Part shown: positions 1 to 7,917 of the stretch, one piece after another | How the letters are laid out: every line of letters begins with the position of its first letter | Numbering within the stretch: position 1 is the stretch's first letter | From: Actinomadura physcomitrii | GTDB taxonomy: Bacteria > Actinomycetota > Actinomycetes > Streptosporangiales > Streptosporangiaceae | Direction of reading: 5' to 3' | DNA length: 63,711 bases | Assembly: GCF_008923205.2 (NCBI RefSeq) | Contig: NZ_WBMS02000054.1 | Coordinates: 1 to 63,711 of the forward strand | Translations under genes and position numbers: made by a program | The notes under the pieces: model-generated | Told to the model about the DNA's origin: nothing | Databases searched by the model: none | What the model saw: the letters and a program-made list of their open reading frames with translations, nothing else

Positions 1-143
1 GGGGCGGGCCGCCGCGGCACCGGCCGGGCCGGCCCGCCCGCACGTCTCCCGGCCGGGCGCGCGCCCGGGCGGTGCGTCGCCGACGCGGCGCCGCCCGCCG
101 CGCGCGCCGCGGCCGCGTACCCGAGGCAGGAGGAGGGGCACTC
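1..143. other. non-coding leader before the transporter operon
   Basis: Extremely GC-rich sequence with no recognisable gene. It contains a perfect 16-bp palindrome at 53-68 (CCGGGCGCGCGCCCGG), which could form a hairpin. Just before the first gene lies AGGAGG at 131-136. In related loci a BMP-family lipoprotein gene (the binding protein of this transporter) often precedes the ATPase gene; if it exists here it lies to the left of the window. Confidence 0.5.
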
Positions 144-1682
144 GTGCCTGACCAGGTGCCGGCCGTGCGGCTGACATCGATCACCAAGCGGTTCCCCGGC
201 GTCGTCGCCAACCGCGACATCAACCTGAGCATCGAGCCCGGCGAGGTGCACGCGCTCTGCGGCGAGAACGGCGCCGGCAAGTCCACGCTGATGAAGATCC
301 TCTACGGCATGCAGCGGCCGGACGAGGGCACCATCGAGATCAGCGGGGAGCAGGTGTCGTTCCGCACCCCCGCCGACGCGATCGCCCGCGGCATCGGGAT
401 GGTCCACCAGCACTTCAAGCTGGCCGACAACCTGACCGTGCTGGAGAACGTCATCCTCGGCGCCGAACCGCGCGCCAAGGGGTGGCTGCGCGGCCGCATC
501 GACTTCGCCGCCGCCCGCGCCCGCATCCAGGAGATGTCGAAGGCGTACGGGCTGCGCGTCGACCCCGACGTCCTCGTCGAGACCCTCGGCGTCGGCGAGC
601 GGCAGCGCGTCGAGATCCTCAAGGTGCTCTACCGCGGCGCCCGCGTGCTGATCCTGGACGAGCCCACCGCCGTGCTCGTCCCGCAGGAGGTCGAGGAGCT
701 GTTCGGCAACCTGCGGGAGCTGCGCGCCGAGGGCCTGACCGTGCTGTTCATCTCCCACAAGCTGGACGAGGTGCTGTCGGTCGCCGACACCATCTCGGTG
801 ATCCGCCGCGGCACCACCGTCGCGACGCGGCTCGACCCGTCGCAGGTCACCTCGCGGCGGCTCGCCGAGCTGATGGTCGGCTCGCAGCTTCCCACCCCGG
901 AGCTGCGCGACTCGACCGTCACCGAGGACGTCCAGCTGGAGGTCGGCGGGCTGACGGTCCTCACCCCGCAGGGCCGTCCCGTCGTCGACGACGTGTCGCT
1001 GCGGATCCGCCGCGGCGAGATCGTCGGGCTGGCCGGCGTCGAGGGCAACGGGCAGAGCGAACTGATCGAAGCGATCATGGGCCTGCGCTCGGCGGACGCC
1101 GGGACGATCGTCTTCGGCGGCGAGGACATCGCGCACTGGCCGACGCGGCGGCGCCGCGAGGCCGGCATCGCCTACATCCCCGAGGACCGGCACCGGCACG
1201 GGCTCGTCCTCGAGGCGTCGCTCTGGGAGAACCGGGTGCTCGGCCACCAGACGCAGCGCCCGAACGTGCGCGGCCCCTGGGTGGACCGGCGCGGCGCCCG
1301 CCGCGACACCACCCGGATCGTCCGCGAGTACGACGTCCGGACGCCGGGCATCGACGTGCCCGCCGCCGCCCTGTCGGGCGGCAACCAGCAGAAGCTGATC
1401 GTCGGGCGGGAGATGTCCGGCGAGCCGCACCTGCTGATCGCCGCGCATCCGACCCGCGGCATCGACGTCGGCGCCCAGGCCGCCATCTGGGACTACCTGC
1501 GGCAGGCCCGCGCCGACGGGCTCGCCGTGCTGCTGATCAGCGCAGACCTTGAGGAACTCATCGGAATGTCCGACACCCTGCACGTGATCCTGCGGGGCCG
1601 GCTGGTCGCGGAGGTCGATCCGCGGACGGTCACCCCGGAGGAGCTCGGCTCCGCCATGACCGGCGCCGGAGACCCCGCATGA
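144..1682 (+). CDS. nucleoside ABC transporter, double ATP-binding protein (NupO-like)
   Basis: A 512-residue ABC protein with two nucleotide-binding domains, the layout of sugar and nucleoside importers fed by BMP-family binding proteins. Domain 1 has Walker A GENGAGKSTL and Walker B LILDEPTAVL. Domain 2 has a degenerate P-loop (GVEGNGQSEL), an intact LSGGNQQK signature and an LLIAAHPTRGIDVGA Walker B region, which is typical of the NupO/YufO family and separates it from ribose transporters. The GTG start was chosen because AGGAGG sits 7 nt before it; upstream in-frame sequence is Arg/Ala-rich and looks non-coding. It overlaps the next gene as ATGA. With the two permeases and the salvage enzymes downstream it most likely energises nucleoside uptake; the exact substrate is inferred. 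Confidence 0.93.
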   Translation: MPDQVPAVRLTSITKRFPGVVANRDINLSIEPGEVHALCGENGAGKSTLMKILYGMQRPDEGTIEISGEQVSFRTPADAIARGIGMVHQHFKLADNLTVLENVILGAEPRAKGWLRGRIDFAAARARIQEMSKAYGLRVDPDVLVETLGVGERQRVEILKVLYRGARVLILDEPTAVLVPQEVEELFGNLRELRAEGLTVLFISHKLDEVLSVADTISVIRRGTTVATRLDPSQVTSRRLAELMVGSQLPTPELRDSTVTEDVQLEVGGLTVLTPQGRPVVDDVSLRIRRGEIVGLAGVEGNGQSELIEAIMGLRSADAGTIVFGGEDIAHWPTRRRREAGIAYIPEDRHRHGLVLEASLWENRVLGHQTQRPNVRGPWVDRRGARRDTTRIVREYDVRTPGIDVPAAALSGGNQQKLIVGREMSGEPHLLIAAHPTRGIDVGAQAAIWDYLRQARADGLAVLLISADLEELIGMSDTLHVILRGRLVAEVDPRTVTPEELGSAMTGAGDPA

Positions 1683-3055
1683 CCGGCCCGACCGGCCCGA
1701 CCGAGACCCCCGACGAGCCCGACCGCCGGGACGGCCCGTCCGACCCCGCCGAGCCTGAGGCCGCGGAGGCCGGCGGTTCTGCCGGGGCACCCGAGGTGCC
1801 CCGCCCAGCCGACCCGGACCCCTCAGAGAGCGGCGTCGCCCGAAAGGGCGGGGCCTCCGAGGGCGGGGCGCCGGTTCAGGCGGGGGCCGAGGCGGTGCCT
1901 TCGTGGAAGGCGATCCTGCGCGGGCTCGGGCCGACCGGGCTCGGGCTGAAGATCGGCGCGCCGATCCTGGCGCTGCTGATCTCGCTCGGCATCACGATGA
2001 TCCTGCTCCGGCTGACCGGCGCCGACCCCGTCAGCTCCGTGCAGAGCATGGTCGACTACGGCACGCAGCAGCACTCCATCGTCGACATCATCAACCGCGC
2101 CACCCGGTACTACCTGTCGGCGGTCGCGGTCGCGATCGGCTTCCGGATGGCGCTGCTGAACATCGGCGTGGACGGCCAGTACCGGCTGGCGGCGTTCCTC
2201 GCGGCCGCGCTCGGCGGCGCGATCTCGCTGCCGGCGCCGTTCGGGCAGATCCTGGTGATCGTCGCGGCGGTGCTGGTCGGCGGGCTGTGGGCGGCGATCG
2301 CGGGCGTGCTGAAGGTGACCCGCGGGGTCAGCGAGGTGCTGTCCACGATCATGCTGAACGCGATCGCCACCGGCGTGATCGCCTACCTGCTGAACGACAA
2401 GCGGCTCGCCGAGCCGCGGCCGAACAGCAACGACGTCGCGACCGCGACGATCCCGCACTCGGGACGGGTCGGGCCGCTGAACGGCTTCCTGTCGGCGATC
2501 GGCATCGACCTCCCCGGCGCGGTGTACGGGCTGCTGCCGCTGGCGATCGTGGTCGGCATCGTGTTCTGGATCGTGATCAACTACACCCGGTTCGGGTTCG
2601 ACCTGAAGATCTCCGGGCTGTCCCCGTCCGCGGCGCAGGCCAGCGGGGTCAGCGCCAAGCGGATGATCGTGATCACGATGGTGGCGTCCGGTGCGGTCGC
2701 CGGGCTGATCGGCATCCCGGGGCTGCTCGGCGAGTCCTACGACTACTCACTGAACTTCCCGGCGGGCCTCGGCTTCACCGGTATCACCGTCGCGCTGCTC
2801 GGCCGCAACCATCCGGCGGGGATCGCGCTCGCGTCACTGCTGTTCGCCTTCCTGGACCAGACCTCCGACATCCTCCAGGAGGTCGAGGTGCCGAAGGAGA
2901 TCGTCGGGGTGATGCAGGGCGTGGTCGTGCTGACCGTCGTCATCGTCTACGAGCTCGTCCGGCGCTGGGAGATCCGGTTGCAGCAGCGGTCCGTCGCCGC
3001 GGAGCTGGCCACCGGCCATGACCTGGCCCGCGAGGCCGCTGGGAGCACCTCATGA
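1679..3055 (+). CDS. nucleoside ABC transporter permease (NupP-like)
   Basis: A 458-residue polytopic inner-membrane permease of the BPD_transp_2 (LivM/RbsC-like) family. The first ~75 residues are an acidic Pro/Gly/Glu-rich, probably disordered extension that ordinary NupP proteins lack; hydrophobic helices start near residue 88. The family-typical stretch RMALLNIGVDGQYRLAA lies near residue 157 and IKxxGL-like sequence (LKISGLSPSAAQASGVS) near 310, the cytoplasmic coupling loop. The start overlaps the ATPase stop by 4 nt and the stop overlaps the next permease by 4 nt, so the three subunits are translationally coupled. It should pair with the second permease to form a heterodimeric channel. 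Confidence 0.92.
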   Translation: MTGPTGPTETPDEPDRRDGPSDPAEPEAAEAGGSAGAPEVPRPADPDPSESGVARKGGASEGGAPVQAGAEAVPSWKAILRGLGPTGLGLKIGAPILALLISLGITMILLRLTGADPVSSVQSMVDYGTQQHSIVDIINRATRYYLSAVAVAIGFRMALLNIGVDGQYRLAAFLAAALGGAISLPAPFGQILVIVAAVLVGGLWAAIAGVLKVTRGVSEVLSTIMLNAIATGVIAYLLNDKRLAEPRPNSNDVATATIPHSGRVGPLNGFLSAIGIDLPGAVYGLLPLAIVVGIVFWIVINYTRFGFDLKISGLSPSAAQASGVSAKRMIVITMVASGAVAGLIGIPGLLGESYDYSLNFPAGLGFTGITVALLGRNHPAGIALASLLFAFLDQTSDILQEVEVPKEIVGVMQGVVVLTVVIVYELVRRWEIRLQQRSVAAELATGHDLAREAAGSTS

Positions 3056-4404
3056 CCGCGACCGAGACCGTCGCGCCGGCGAAGGCCGGGAACGGCAAGT
3101 TCCGGCTGCGCTGGCCGCACCACCTGCTGATCGCGGCGGGGCTGCTCGTGCTGCTGTCGCTCGTCCGGATGGTCGACGGCGCGGACGACGTCACCTCCAG
3201 CGGGACGGTCAGCGCGGCGCTGCGGCTGGCCGTGCCGATCTTCCTCGCCGGGCTCGGCGGGCTGTGGGCGGAACGCTCCGGCGTGATCAACATCGGGCTC
3301 GAGGGCATGATGATCCTCGGGACATGGACCGGGGCGTGGGCCGGCTACCAGTGGGGTCCCTGGATCGGTGTGCTGTTCGGCGTCCTCGGCGGGGCGCTCG
3401 GCGGGCTGCTGCACGCCATCGCGACCGTCACGTTCGGCGTCGACCACATCGTGTCCGGTGTCGCGATCAACATCCTCGGGCTGGGCCTCACCCAGTTCCT
3501 GGCCGGGCTGATCTTCAACTCCGGGCATGCGAAGGACCTCGGCGGCGGGCCCCGGCAGTCGCCGCCGATCGACCCGATCAAGACGCTGACGCTGCCGGTG
3601 CTGTCCGGCGGCAAGATCGGCGGCTGGGAGAGCCCCGACTGGCTGGGGTCGCTGGAGAAGCACCACTGGTTCCTGGTGTCGGACATCGCGGGCATCCTTC
3701 GCGGGGTGACGAACGGGCTGTCCTTGCTCACTCTGGTCTGCCTGCTGCTGATCCCGCTGACTTTCCTGATCCTGTGGAAAACTCCGTTCGGGCTGCGGAT
3801 CCGGTCGTGCGGAGAGGACCCGTACGCGGCGGAATCGCTCGGCGTGCACGTTTATCGGATGAAGTACGCGGCCGTCATCATCTCGGGCGGATTCTCCGGG
3901 CTCGCGGGCGCCTTCCTCGTCACCGTCGCCGCGTCGCTCTACCAGGACGGCCAGACCGGCGGACGCGGTTACATCGGCCTCGCGTCCATGATCTTCGGGA
4001 ACTGGCGGCCGGGCGGGCTCGCCGCCGGGTCGCTGCTGTTCGGCTACACCGACGCGATGAACGTGCGCGGCGGCGGCCAGTCCGTGCACGCGCTGCTGCT
4101 GTTCGTCACGATCCTGCTCGTCGGCGTCGCCGTCTGGCAGGGCGTGCGCGCCAACCGGCTCCGCTCGCAGGTCATGACGGACCTCGGACGGCGCGAGGTG
4201 CGCGGCGCCTACCTCGGCGCGGTGCTGTCGCTGGTCGCGGCGGCGGGGCTGCTCGTCTGGTTCCTGCTCAGCGAGGCCGTCCCCGGCGAGCTCGTGTCGT
4301 TCAGCCCGCACCTGACGACGCTGCTCGTGCTCGCGCTCGCCAGCCAGCGGCTGCGGATGCCCGCCGCCGACGGGCTGCGGTACCGGCGCGGCGAGGCCCG
4401 CTGA
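3052..4404 (+). CDS. nucleoside ABC transporter permease (NupQ-like)
   Basis: A 450-residue polytopic permease, second half of the heterodimeric channel. The family motif GLWAERSGVINIGLEGMM is near residue 67, and an IRSCGEDPYAAESLGV coupling-helix region near residue 250. A C-terminal extension of about 75 residues carries two more predicted helices, longer than common NupQ proteins. Its ATG overlaps the stop of the first permease. Cytidine deaminase follows 37 nt later on the same strand, tying the transporter to pyrimidine nucleoside salvage. Confidence 0.92.
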   Translation: MTATETVAPAKAGNGKFRLRWPHHLLIAAGLLVLLSLVRMVDGADDVTSSGTVSAALRLAVPIFLAGLGGLWAERSGVINIGLEGMMILGTWTGAWAGYQWGPWIGVLFGVLGGALGGLLHAIATVTFGVDHIVSGVAINILGLGLTQFLAGLIFNSGHAKDLGGGPRQSPPIDPIKTLTLPVLSGGKIGGWESPDWLGSLEKHHWFLVSDIAGILRGVTNGLSLLTLVCLLLIPLTFLILWKTPFGLRIRSCGEDPYAAESLGVHVYRMKYAAVIISGGFSGLAGAFLVTVAASLYQDGQTGGRGYIGLASMIFGNWRPGGLAAGSLLFGYTDAMNVRGGGQSVHALLLFVTILLVGVAVWQGVRANRLRSQVMTDLGRREVRGAYLGAVLSLVAAAGLLVWFLLSEAVPGELVSFSPHLTTLLVLALASQRLRMPAADGLRYRRGEAR

Positions 4405-4441
4405 CGCGGACCTGGCCCTCGGCGTGGGAGATCATGGACGT

Positions 4442-4849
4442 ATGAGCGATATCGACTGGCCCGCGCTGCGCAGCGCGGCGCGAGAGGCCATGGAGCGCGC
4501 TTACGTGCCCTACTCGGGGTTCCCGGTGGGCGCGGCGGCGCTGGTGGACGACGGACGCGTCATCACCGGCTGCAACGTCGAGAACGCCTCGTACGGGGTG
4601 GGGTTGTGCGCCGAATGCTCCCTGGTGTCGGCTCTGTACGGGCCCGGCAAGGCGGGGCGGCCCCGGCTCGTCGCCGGGGCGGGCGGCGACCGGCACGGCG
4701 ACCCGCTGATGCCGTGCGGGCGCTGCCGGCAGCTTCTGTGGGAGCACGGCGGCGCCCCGATGCTGCTGGAGACCGTCCGCGGCATCCTTCCCATGTCGGA
4801 CGTGCTGCCCGACGCGTTCGGGCCTGACGACCTCGTCTCCCGCGCCTGA
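4442..4849 (+). CDS. cdd: cytidine deaminase
   Basis: Converts cytidine and deoxycytidine to uridine and deoxyuridine with release of ammonia; cytosolic, usually a homotetramer. The 135-residue length matches the small tetrameric zinc type. Visible motifs are the substrate-binding GCNVENASYG (residues 43-52), the zinc/proton-shuttle C-A-E at 56-58 and PCGRC with zinc cysteines 92 and 95. The ATG giving MSDIDW was chosen because homologues begin close to the WPALRSAA helix; an in-frame ATG six codons upstream is less likely. It sits between the nucleoside importer and thymidine phosphorylase, so imported cytidine can be deaminated and then phosphorolysed. Confidence 0.95.
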   Translation: MSDIDWPALRSAAREAMERAYVPYSGFPVGAAALVDDGRVITGCNVENASYGVGLCAECSLVSALYGPGKAGRPRLVAGAGGDRHGDPLMPCGRCRQLLWEHGGAPMLLETVRGILPMSDVLPDAFGPDDLVSRA

Positions 4850-4988
4850 CCCGGTCGATTCGGGTTCGTCCCGGCGCCGCGCGGCCCCGGCCGACCTGGA
4901 GCTCGATCCGGTTTGATCGGCTCGCCTGGGGGGCGATTCAGGCTGGCCCGGGTCTGACTGATCCGATGTTCCGAACTGAGAGGACACT

Positions 4989-6263
4989 GTGGACGCCATC
5001 GACGTCATCCGCAGCAAGCGCGACGGCGGAACGCTCACCGCCGACCAGATCGACTGGGCGGTGGACGCCTACACGCGCGGCGCGATCGCCGAGGAGCAGA
5101 TGGCCTCGCTCGCGATGGCGATCCTGCTCAACGGCATGACGCGGGCCGAGGTCGCCCGCTGGACCGAGGCGATGATCCGGTCCGGCGAGCGGATGGACTG
5201 GTCCGCGCTGGACCGTCCCACCACCGACAAGCACTCCACCGGAGGCGTCGGAGACAAGATCACGCTGCCGCTCGCGCCGGTGGTCGCGGCGTGCGGCGCG
5301 GCCGTCCCGCAGCTGTCCGGGCGGGGCCTCGGCCACACCGGCGGCACCCTCGACAAGCTGGAGTCCATCCCCGGCTGGCGCGCGTCGCTCTCGAACGCCG
5401 AGATGCTGGACGTGCTGCGCTCCACCGGTGCCGTGATCTGCGCCGCCGGCAGCGGGCTCGCCCCCGCCGACCGCAAGCTGTACGCGCTGCGGGACGTCAC
5501 CGGTACCGTCGAGTCGATCCCGCTGATCGCGTCCTCGATCATGTCCAAGAAGATCGCCGAGGGGACCGGGGCGCTGGTCCTGGACGTCAAGGTCGGCTCC
5601 GGCGCGTTCATGAAGACGCCGGAGACGGCCCGCGAGCTCGCCGAGACCATGGTCGCCATCGGCACCGACCACGGCCTGCGGACGGTCGCGCTGCTCACCG
5701 CCATGGACCGTCCGCTCGGCAACGCGGTCGGGAACGCGGTCGAGGTGGCGGAGTCGGTCGAGGTGCTGGCCGGGGGCGGGCCGTCCGACGTGGTGGAGCT
5801 GACGCTGACGCTGGCGCGGGAGATGCTGGCCGCGGCGGGCGTGTCGGGGAAGGACCCGGCGGACGCGCTGCGGGACGGGTCCGCGATGGACGTCTGGCGG
5901 CGGATGATCAGCGCCCAGGGCGGGGACCCGGACGCGGCGCTGCCGTCCGCGCGCGAGAACCACGTCGTGGTGGCGCCGTCGTCCGGTGTGCTGACGCGCT
6001 TGGACGCTTACGGGGTCGGTGTCGCCGCGTGGCGACTCGGCGCGGGGCGCGCGCGCAAGGAGGACCCGGTGTCGTTCGCCGCCGGCGTCACGTGCCACGC
6101 CAAGCCCGGCGAGCGCGTCACGGCGGGGCAGCCGCTGCTGACCCTGCACGCTGATGACGAGTCCCGGTTCGCGCGCGCTCTGGAGTCGCTGGACGGCGCG
6201 TACTCGATCGAGGAGGGCGGCACGCCCGACCTGCATCCTCTCGTTATCGACCGCATCTCCTGA
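4989..6263 (+). CDS. deoA: thymidine/pyrimidine-nucleoside phosphorylase
   Basis: Phosphorolyses thymidine or deoxyuridine to the base plus (deoxy)ribose 1-phosphate. The 424-residue protein shows the family glycosyltransferase signature: phosphate-binding KHSTGGVGDK at residues 81-90, then SGRGLGHTGGTLDKLE near 113, and the MSKKIAEG and DVKVGSGAF stretches at about 180-205. A C-terminal alpha/beta domain follows. The GTG start is preceded by GAGAGGA. A 139-nt gap separates it from cytidine deaminase, with no feature recognised inside it. Substrate preference between thymidine and uridine cannot be settled by eye. Confidence 0.94.
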   Translation: MDAIDVIRSKRDGGTLTADQIDWAVDAYTRGAIAEEQMASLAMAILLNGMTRAEVARWTEAMIRSGERMDWSALDRPTTDKHSTGGVGDKITLPLAPVVAACGAAVPQLSGRGLGHTGGTLDKLESIPGWRASLSNAEMLDVLRSTGAVICAAGSGLAPADRKLYALRDVTGTVESIPLIASSIMSKKIAEGTGALVLDVKVGSGAFMKTPETARELAETMVAIGTDHGLRTVALLTAMDRPLGNAVGNAVEVAESVEVLAGGGPSDVVELTLTLAREMLAAAGVSGKDPADALRDGSAMDVWRRMISAQGGDPDAALPSARENHVVVAPSSGVLTRLDAYGVGVAAWRLGAGRARKEDPVSFAAGVTCHAKPGERVTAGQPLLTLHADDESRFARALESLDGAYSIEEGGTPDLHPLVIDRIS

Positions 6264-6278
6264 GCGTGGTGGCCACGC
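6264..6278 (+). terminator. weak stem-loop directly after thymidine phosphorylase
   Basis: GCGTGG at 6264-6269 pairs with CCACGC at 6273-6278 around a TGG loop, then a T-rich GTGCTTTCTCTG stretch. The stem is short, so this is a weak candidate for the 3' end of the transporter-cdd-deoA operon. Confidence 0.35.
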
Positions 6279-6305
6279 GGGTGCTTTCTCTGTGACGTGA
6301 GTGCC

Positions 6306-6425
6306 GTGCTTTGTTCGGCCGTGCTCTGTTCGGCCGTGCTCTGTTCGGCCGTGCTCTGTTCGGCCGTGCTCTGTTCGGCCGTGCTCTGTTCGGCCGTGCT
6401 CTGTTCGGCCGTGCTCTGTTCGGTC
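6306..6425. repeat. 15-bp tandem repeat, eight units
   Basis: Eight head-to-tail copies of GTGCTCTGTTCGGCC. The first copy has one change (CTTTG for CTCTG) and the last ends GGTC; the six inner copies are identical. The array is followed by a decayed GGTCCTGGC duplication. Because 15 is a multiple of three, reading frames stay open on both strands through it, but no RBS or gene context supports coding. It marks the left edge of the accessory patch between thymidine phosphorylase and adenosine deaminase and is a likely variable-number locus. Confidence 0.95.
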
Positions 6426-6548
6426 CTGGCGGTCCTGGCGGTGTCCGGGGGCTGATCGCTCCGAACTAGGCATTGACAAGATGCTGTTCCGGCGGGAAGC
6501 TGGACGCGTATCTAGACAGTGACAAGTTCTCGTGGGTGGGAGATGGCC

Positions 6549-7538
6549 ATGAGCCATGAGTTGAGCGCCGTCCGGCAGATGTGGCAGCTTCTGGAGCCCG
6601 TCCATGCCGTCCTGTACTACGCGCCCGAGGCCTCCGAACAGGCCGCGGCCTTGGGATATGCCATCGACGAGCGGTGGCCGAGCTACTTCCCCTACCGTGC
6701 CGCACCGCTTGGGGCGGTGGACGCGGCGACGGTGAGCGAGCTGTTCTACAGCTTCAACCCGGAGATGGTGGAGCGCTACATGGCCCCGGCCTGGCGGACG
6801 GCGACGCCTGAGCAGGTGCTGGCCGCGCGCCGCACCGCCATGGACGGGGTGTTGCGCCGGATCCTGGGGGACCGGATCTCCTCGCCGGAACTGGAGCAAG
6901 CCGCCCGGACGGTGCGCCGAGTGGCCGAGGCCGCGGACGTGACGGACCGTCCGATGGCCGCCGCCAACGCCGCGCTGCCCTGGCCGGACGAGCCGCACAT
7001 GGTGCTCTGGCAGGCCGCCACCATCCTGCGCGAGCATCGGGGAGACGGGCACATCGCGGCGCTGCGGGCCCACGACATCGGCCCCATCGAGGCGCTCGTC
7101 ACGCATGCCGCGGTGGGGGCCGCTCCAGTGGACGTGTTCGCCAGCCGGCAATGGACCGACGAGCAGTGGAACGCCGCCCGGGGTCGTCTCGCCGCGCGTG
7201 GTCTGGTGGACGACGGAGACGGGCCGTCCGGCGTGTCCGGCGCGTCCGGCGTGTCCGGCTCAACCGGGGAGGGGGTGAGGGAGGGCGTTGGTGATGTGCG
7301 TGCGACGGAGAAGGGAGTTCTTGTTCGCGCTGCGGTCGAGAAGCGGACCGACGAACTGGCCGCTGGTCCGTGGGAGTTGCTTACCGCCGATGAGGTGAAG
7401 GAGTTGGCGGATGTGCTGATGCCCATCGTTCTCGACATCGTCGGCACCGGGCTCCTGCCAATGCAGAGCACTCTTGGAATCGGCATGAGTTACGATTATG
7501 AGCGCGACTTTGATTCTGTTGCTCTTGGTGTTCGTTAG
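6549..7538 (+). CDS. SCO6745-family (SalK-like) protein
   Basis: A 329-residue protein recognised as the actinobacterial SCO6745/SalK-like family, helical with a winged-helix-like C-terminal half; biochemical role unknown. Family-like stretches are LLEPVHAVLYYAPEA near the N-terminus, FYSFNPEMVERYMAPAW near residue 62, and QWTDEQWNAARGRLAARGLV near 205. The ATG was chosen because GGGAG lies 7 nt upstream; another ATG two codons earlier is too close to it. An unusual low-complexity insert of Gly, Ser and Val (about residues 226-245) splits the C-terminal domain. Codons after it use many more A/T third positions than neighbours, hinting at recent acquisition or relaxed selection. Confidence 0.75.
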   Translation: MSHELSAVRQMWQLLEPVHAVLYYAPEASEQAAALGYAIDERWPSYFPYRAAPLGAVDAATVSELFYSFNPEMVERYMAPAWRTATPEQVLAARRTAMDGVLRRILGDRISSPELEQAARTVRRVAEAADVTDRPMAAANAALPWPDEPHMVLWQAATILREHRGDGHIAALRAHDIGPIEALVTHAAVGAAPVDVFASRQWTDEQWNAARGRLAARGLVDDGDGPSGVSGASGVSGSTGEGVREGVGDVRATEKGVLVRAAVEKRTDELAAGPWELLTADEVKELADVLMPIVLDIVGTGLLPMQSTLGIGMSYDYERDFDSVALGVR

Positions 7539-7582
7539 ATAAAGGGTGTCGGCATCGGTGTTGCCTCCATAGGGCGAAGAGG

Positions 7583-7752
7583 CGGTGGGGGCGGCGCTGG
7601 CGTACGGGGCCGCCCCTCCAAAGTCAAGGGCGCCTTCGGCGTCGCTTCGCGATGGACTTCGTCCACCCTGGACTTTGGAGCCTCTGCGGCCCCTAGGCAG
7701 GTGATAGGGGCAGGCTCCGCCTGCCCCGCCCTGGGTCGCGCCGCCCCCACCG
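7583..7752. repeat. nested inverted-repeat element (~170 bp)
   Basis: Outer arms are a perfect 15-bp inverted repeat (CGGTGGGGGCGGCGC at 7583-7597 against 7738-7752). Inside are CTCCAAAGTC at 7616-7625 against GACTTTGGAG at 7671-7680, and a separate 9-bp hairpin at 7707-7715/7719-7727 with a TCC loop. The whole could fold as a branched cruciform or structured RNA. It is not a simple terminator and carries no transposase. A REP-like or MITE-like dispersed element is possible. Confidence 0.7.
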
Positions 7753-7905
7753 TCCACCCACGTAAGCAACGAAGACAACCAACGGCCAAGTGAATTTCTT
7801 TGTGCCTTTAAAAAAAAGCGACCCGATCGACCGGGCCCACCCCTGAGGCAACAAAATACTTACCCTCGATGCCGCTTTCCGCTCACAAATGTCGGTCACA
7901 TCGGG

Positions 7906-7911
7906 TAGTAT
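7906..7911 (+). promoter_or_regulatory. -10 element of a probable leaderless promoter (HNH gene)
   Basis: TAGTAT matches TANNNT and ends exactly 6 nt before the ATG, with no Shine-Dalgarno sequence between. This spacing predicts transcription starting at the start codon itself. No clear -35 box is visible. Confidence 0.55.
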
Positions 7912-7917
7912 TCAGGT

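Larger units (their letters stand above)
7539..7917. other. intergenic region with long nested palindrome
   Basis: This 379-nt gap holds no gene that I can support. Its left half is a large inverted-repeat structure annotated separately. The right half is relatively AT-rich for this genome, with an A8 run near 7810, and ends in a candidate leaderless promoter for the HNH gene. Confidence 0.7.

Noticed and set aside
6306..6425. Repeat array as a CRISPR
   Set aside because: Units are contiguous 15-mers with no spacers and there are no cas genes.
6301..6522. Open frame through the 15-bp repeat encoding SVRPC repeats
   Set aside because: It exists only because the unit length is a multiple of three; no RBS, no start support, and the opposite strand is open too.
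4938..7151. Long minus-strand frame opposite thymidine phosphorylase with TEHGR repeats
   Set aside because: Antisense shadow running through the tandem repeat; thymidine phosphorylase motifs are on the plus strand.
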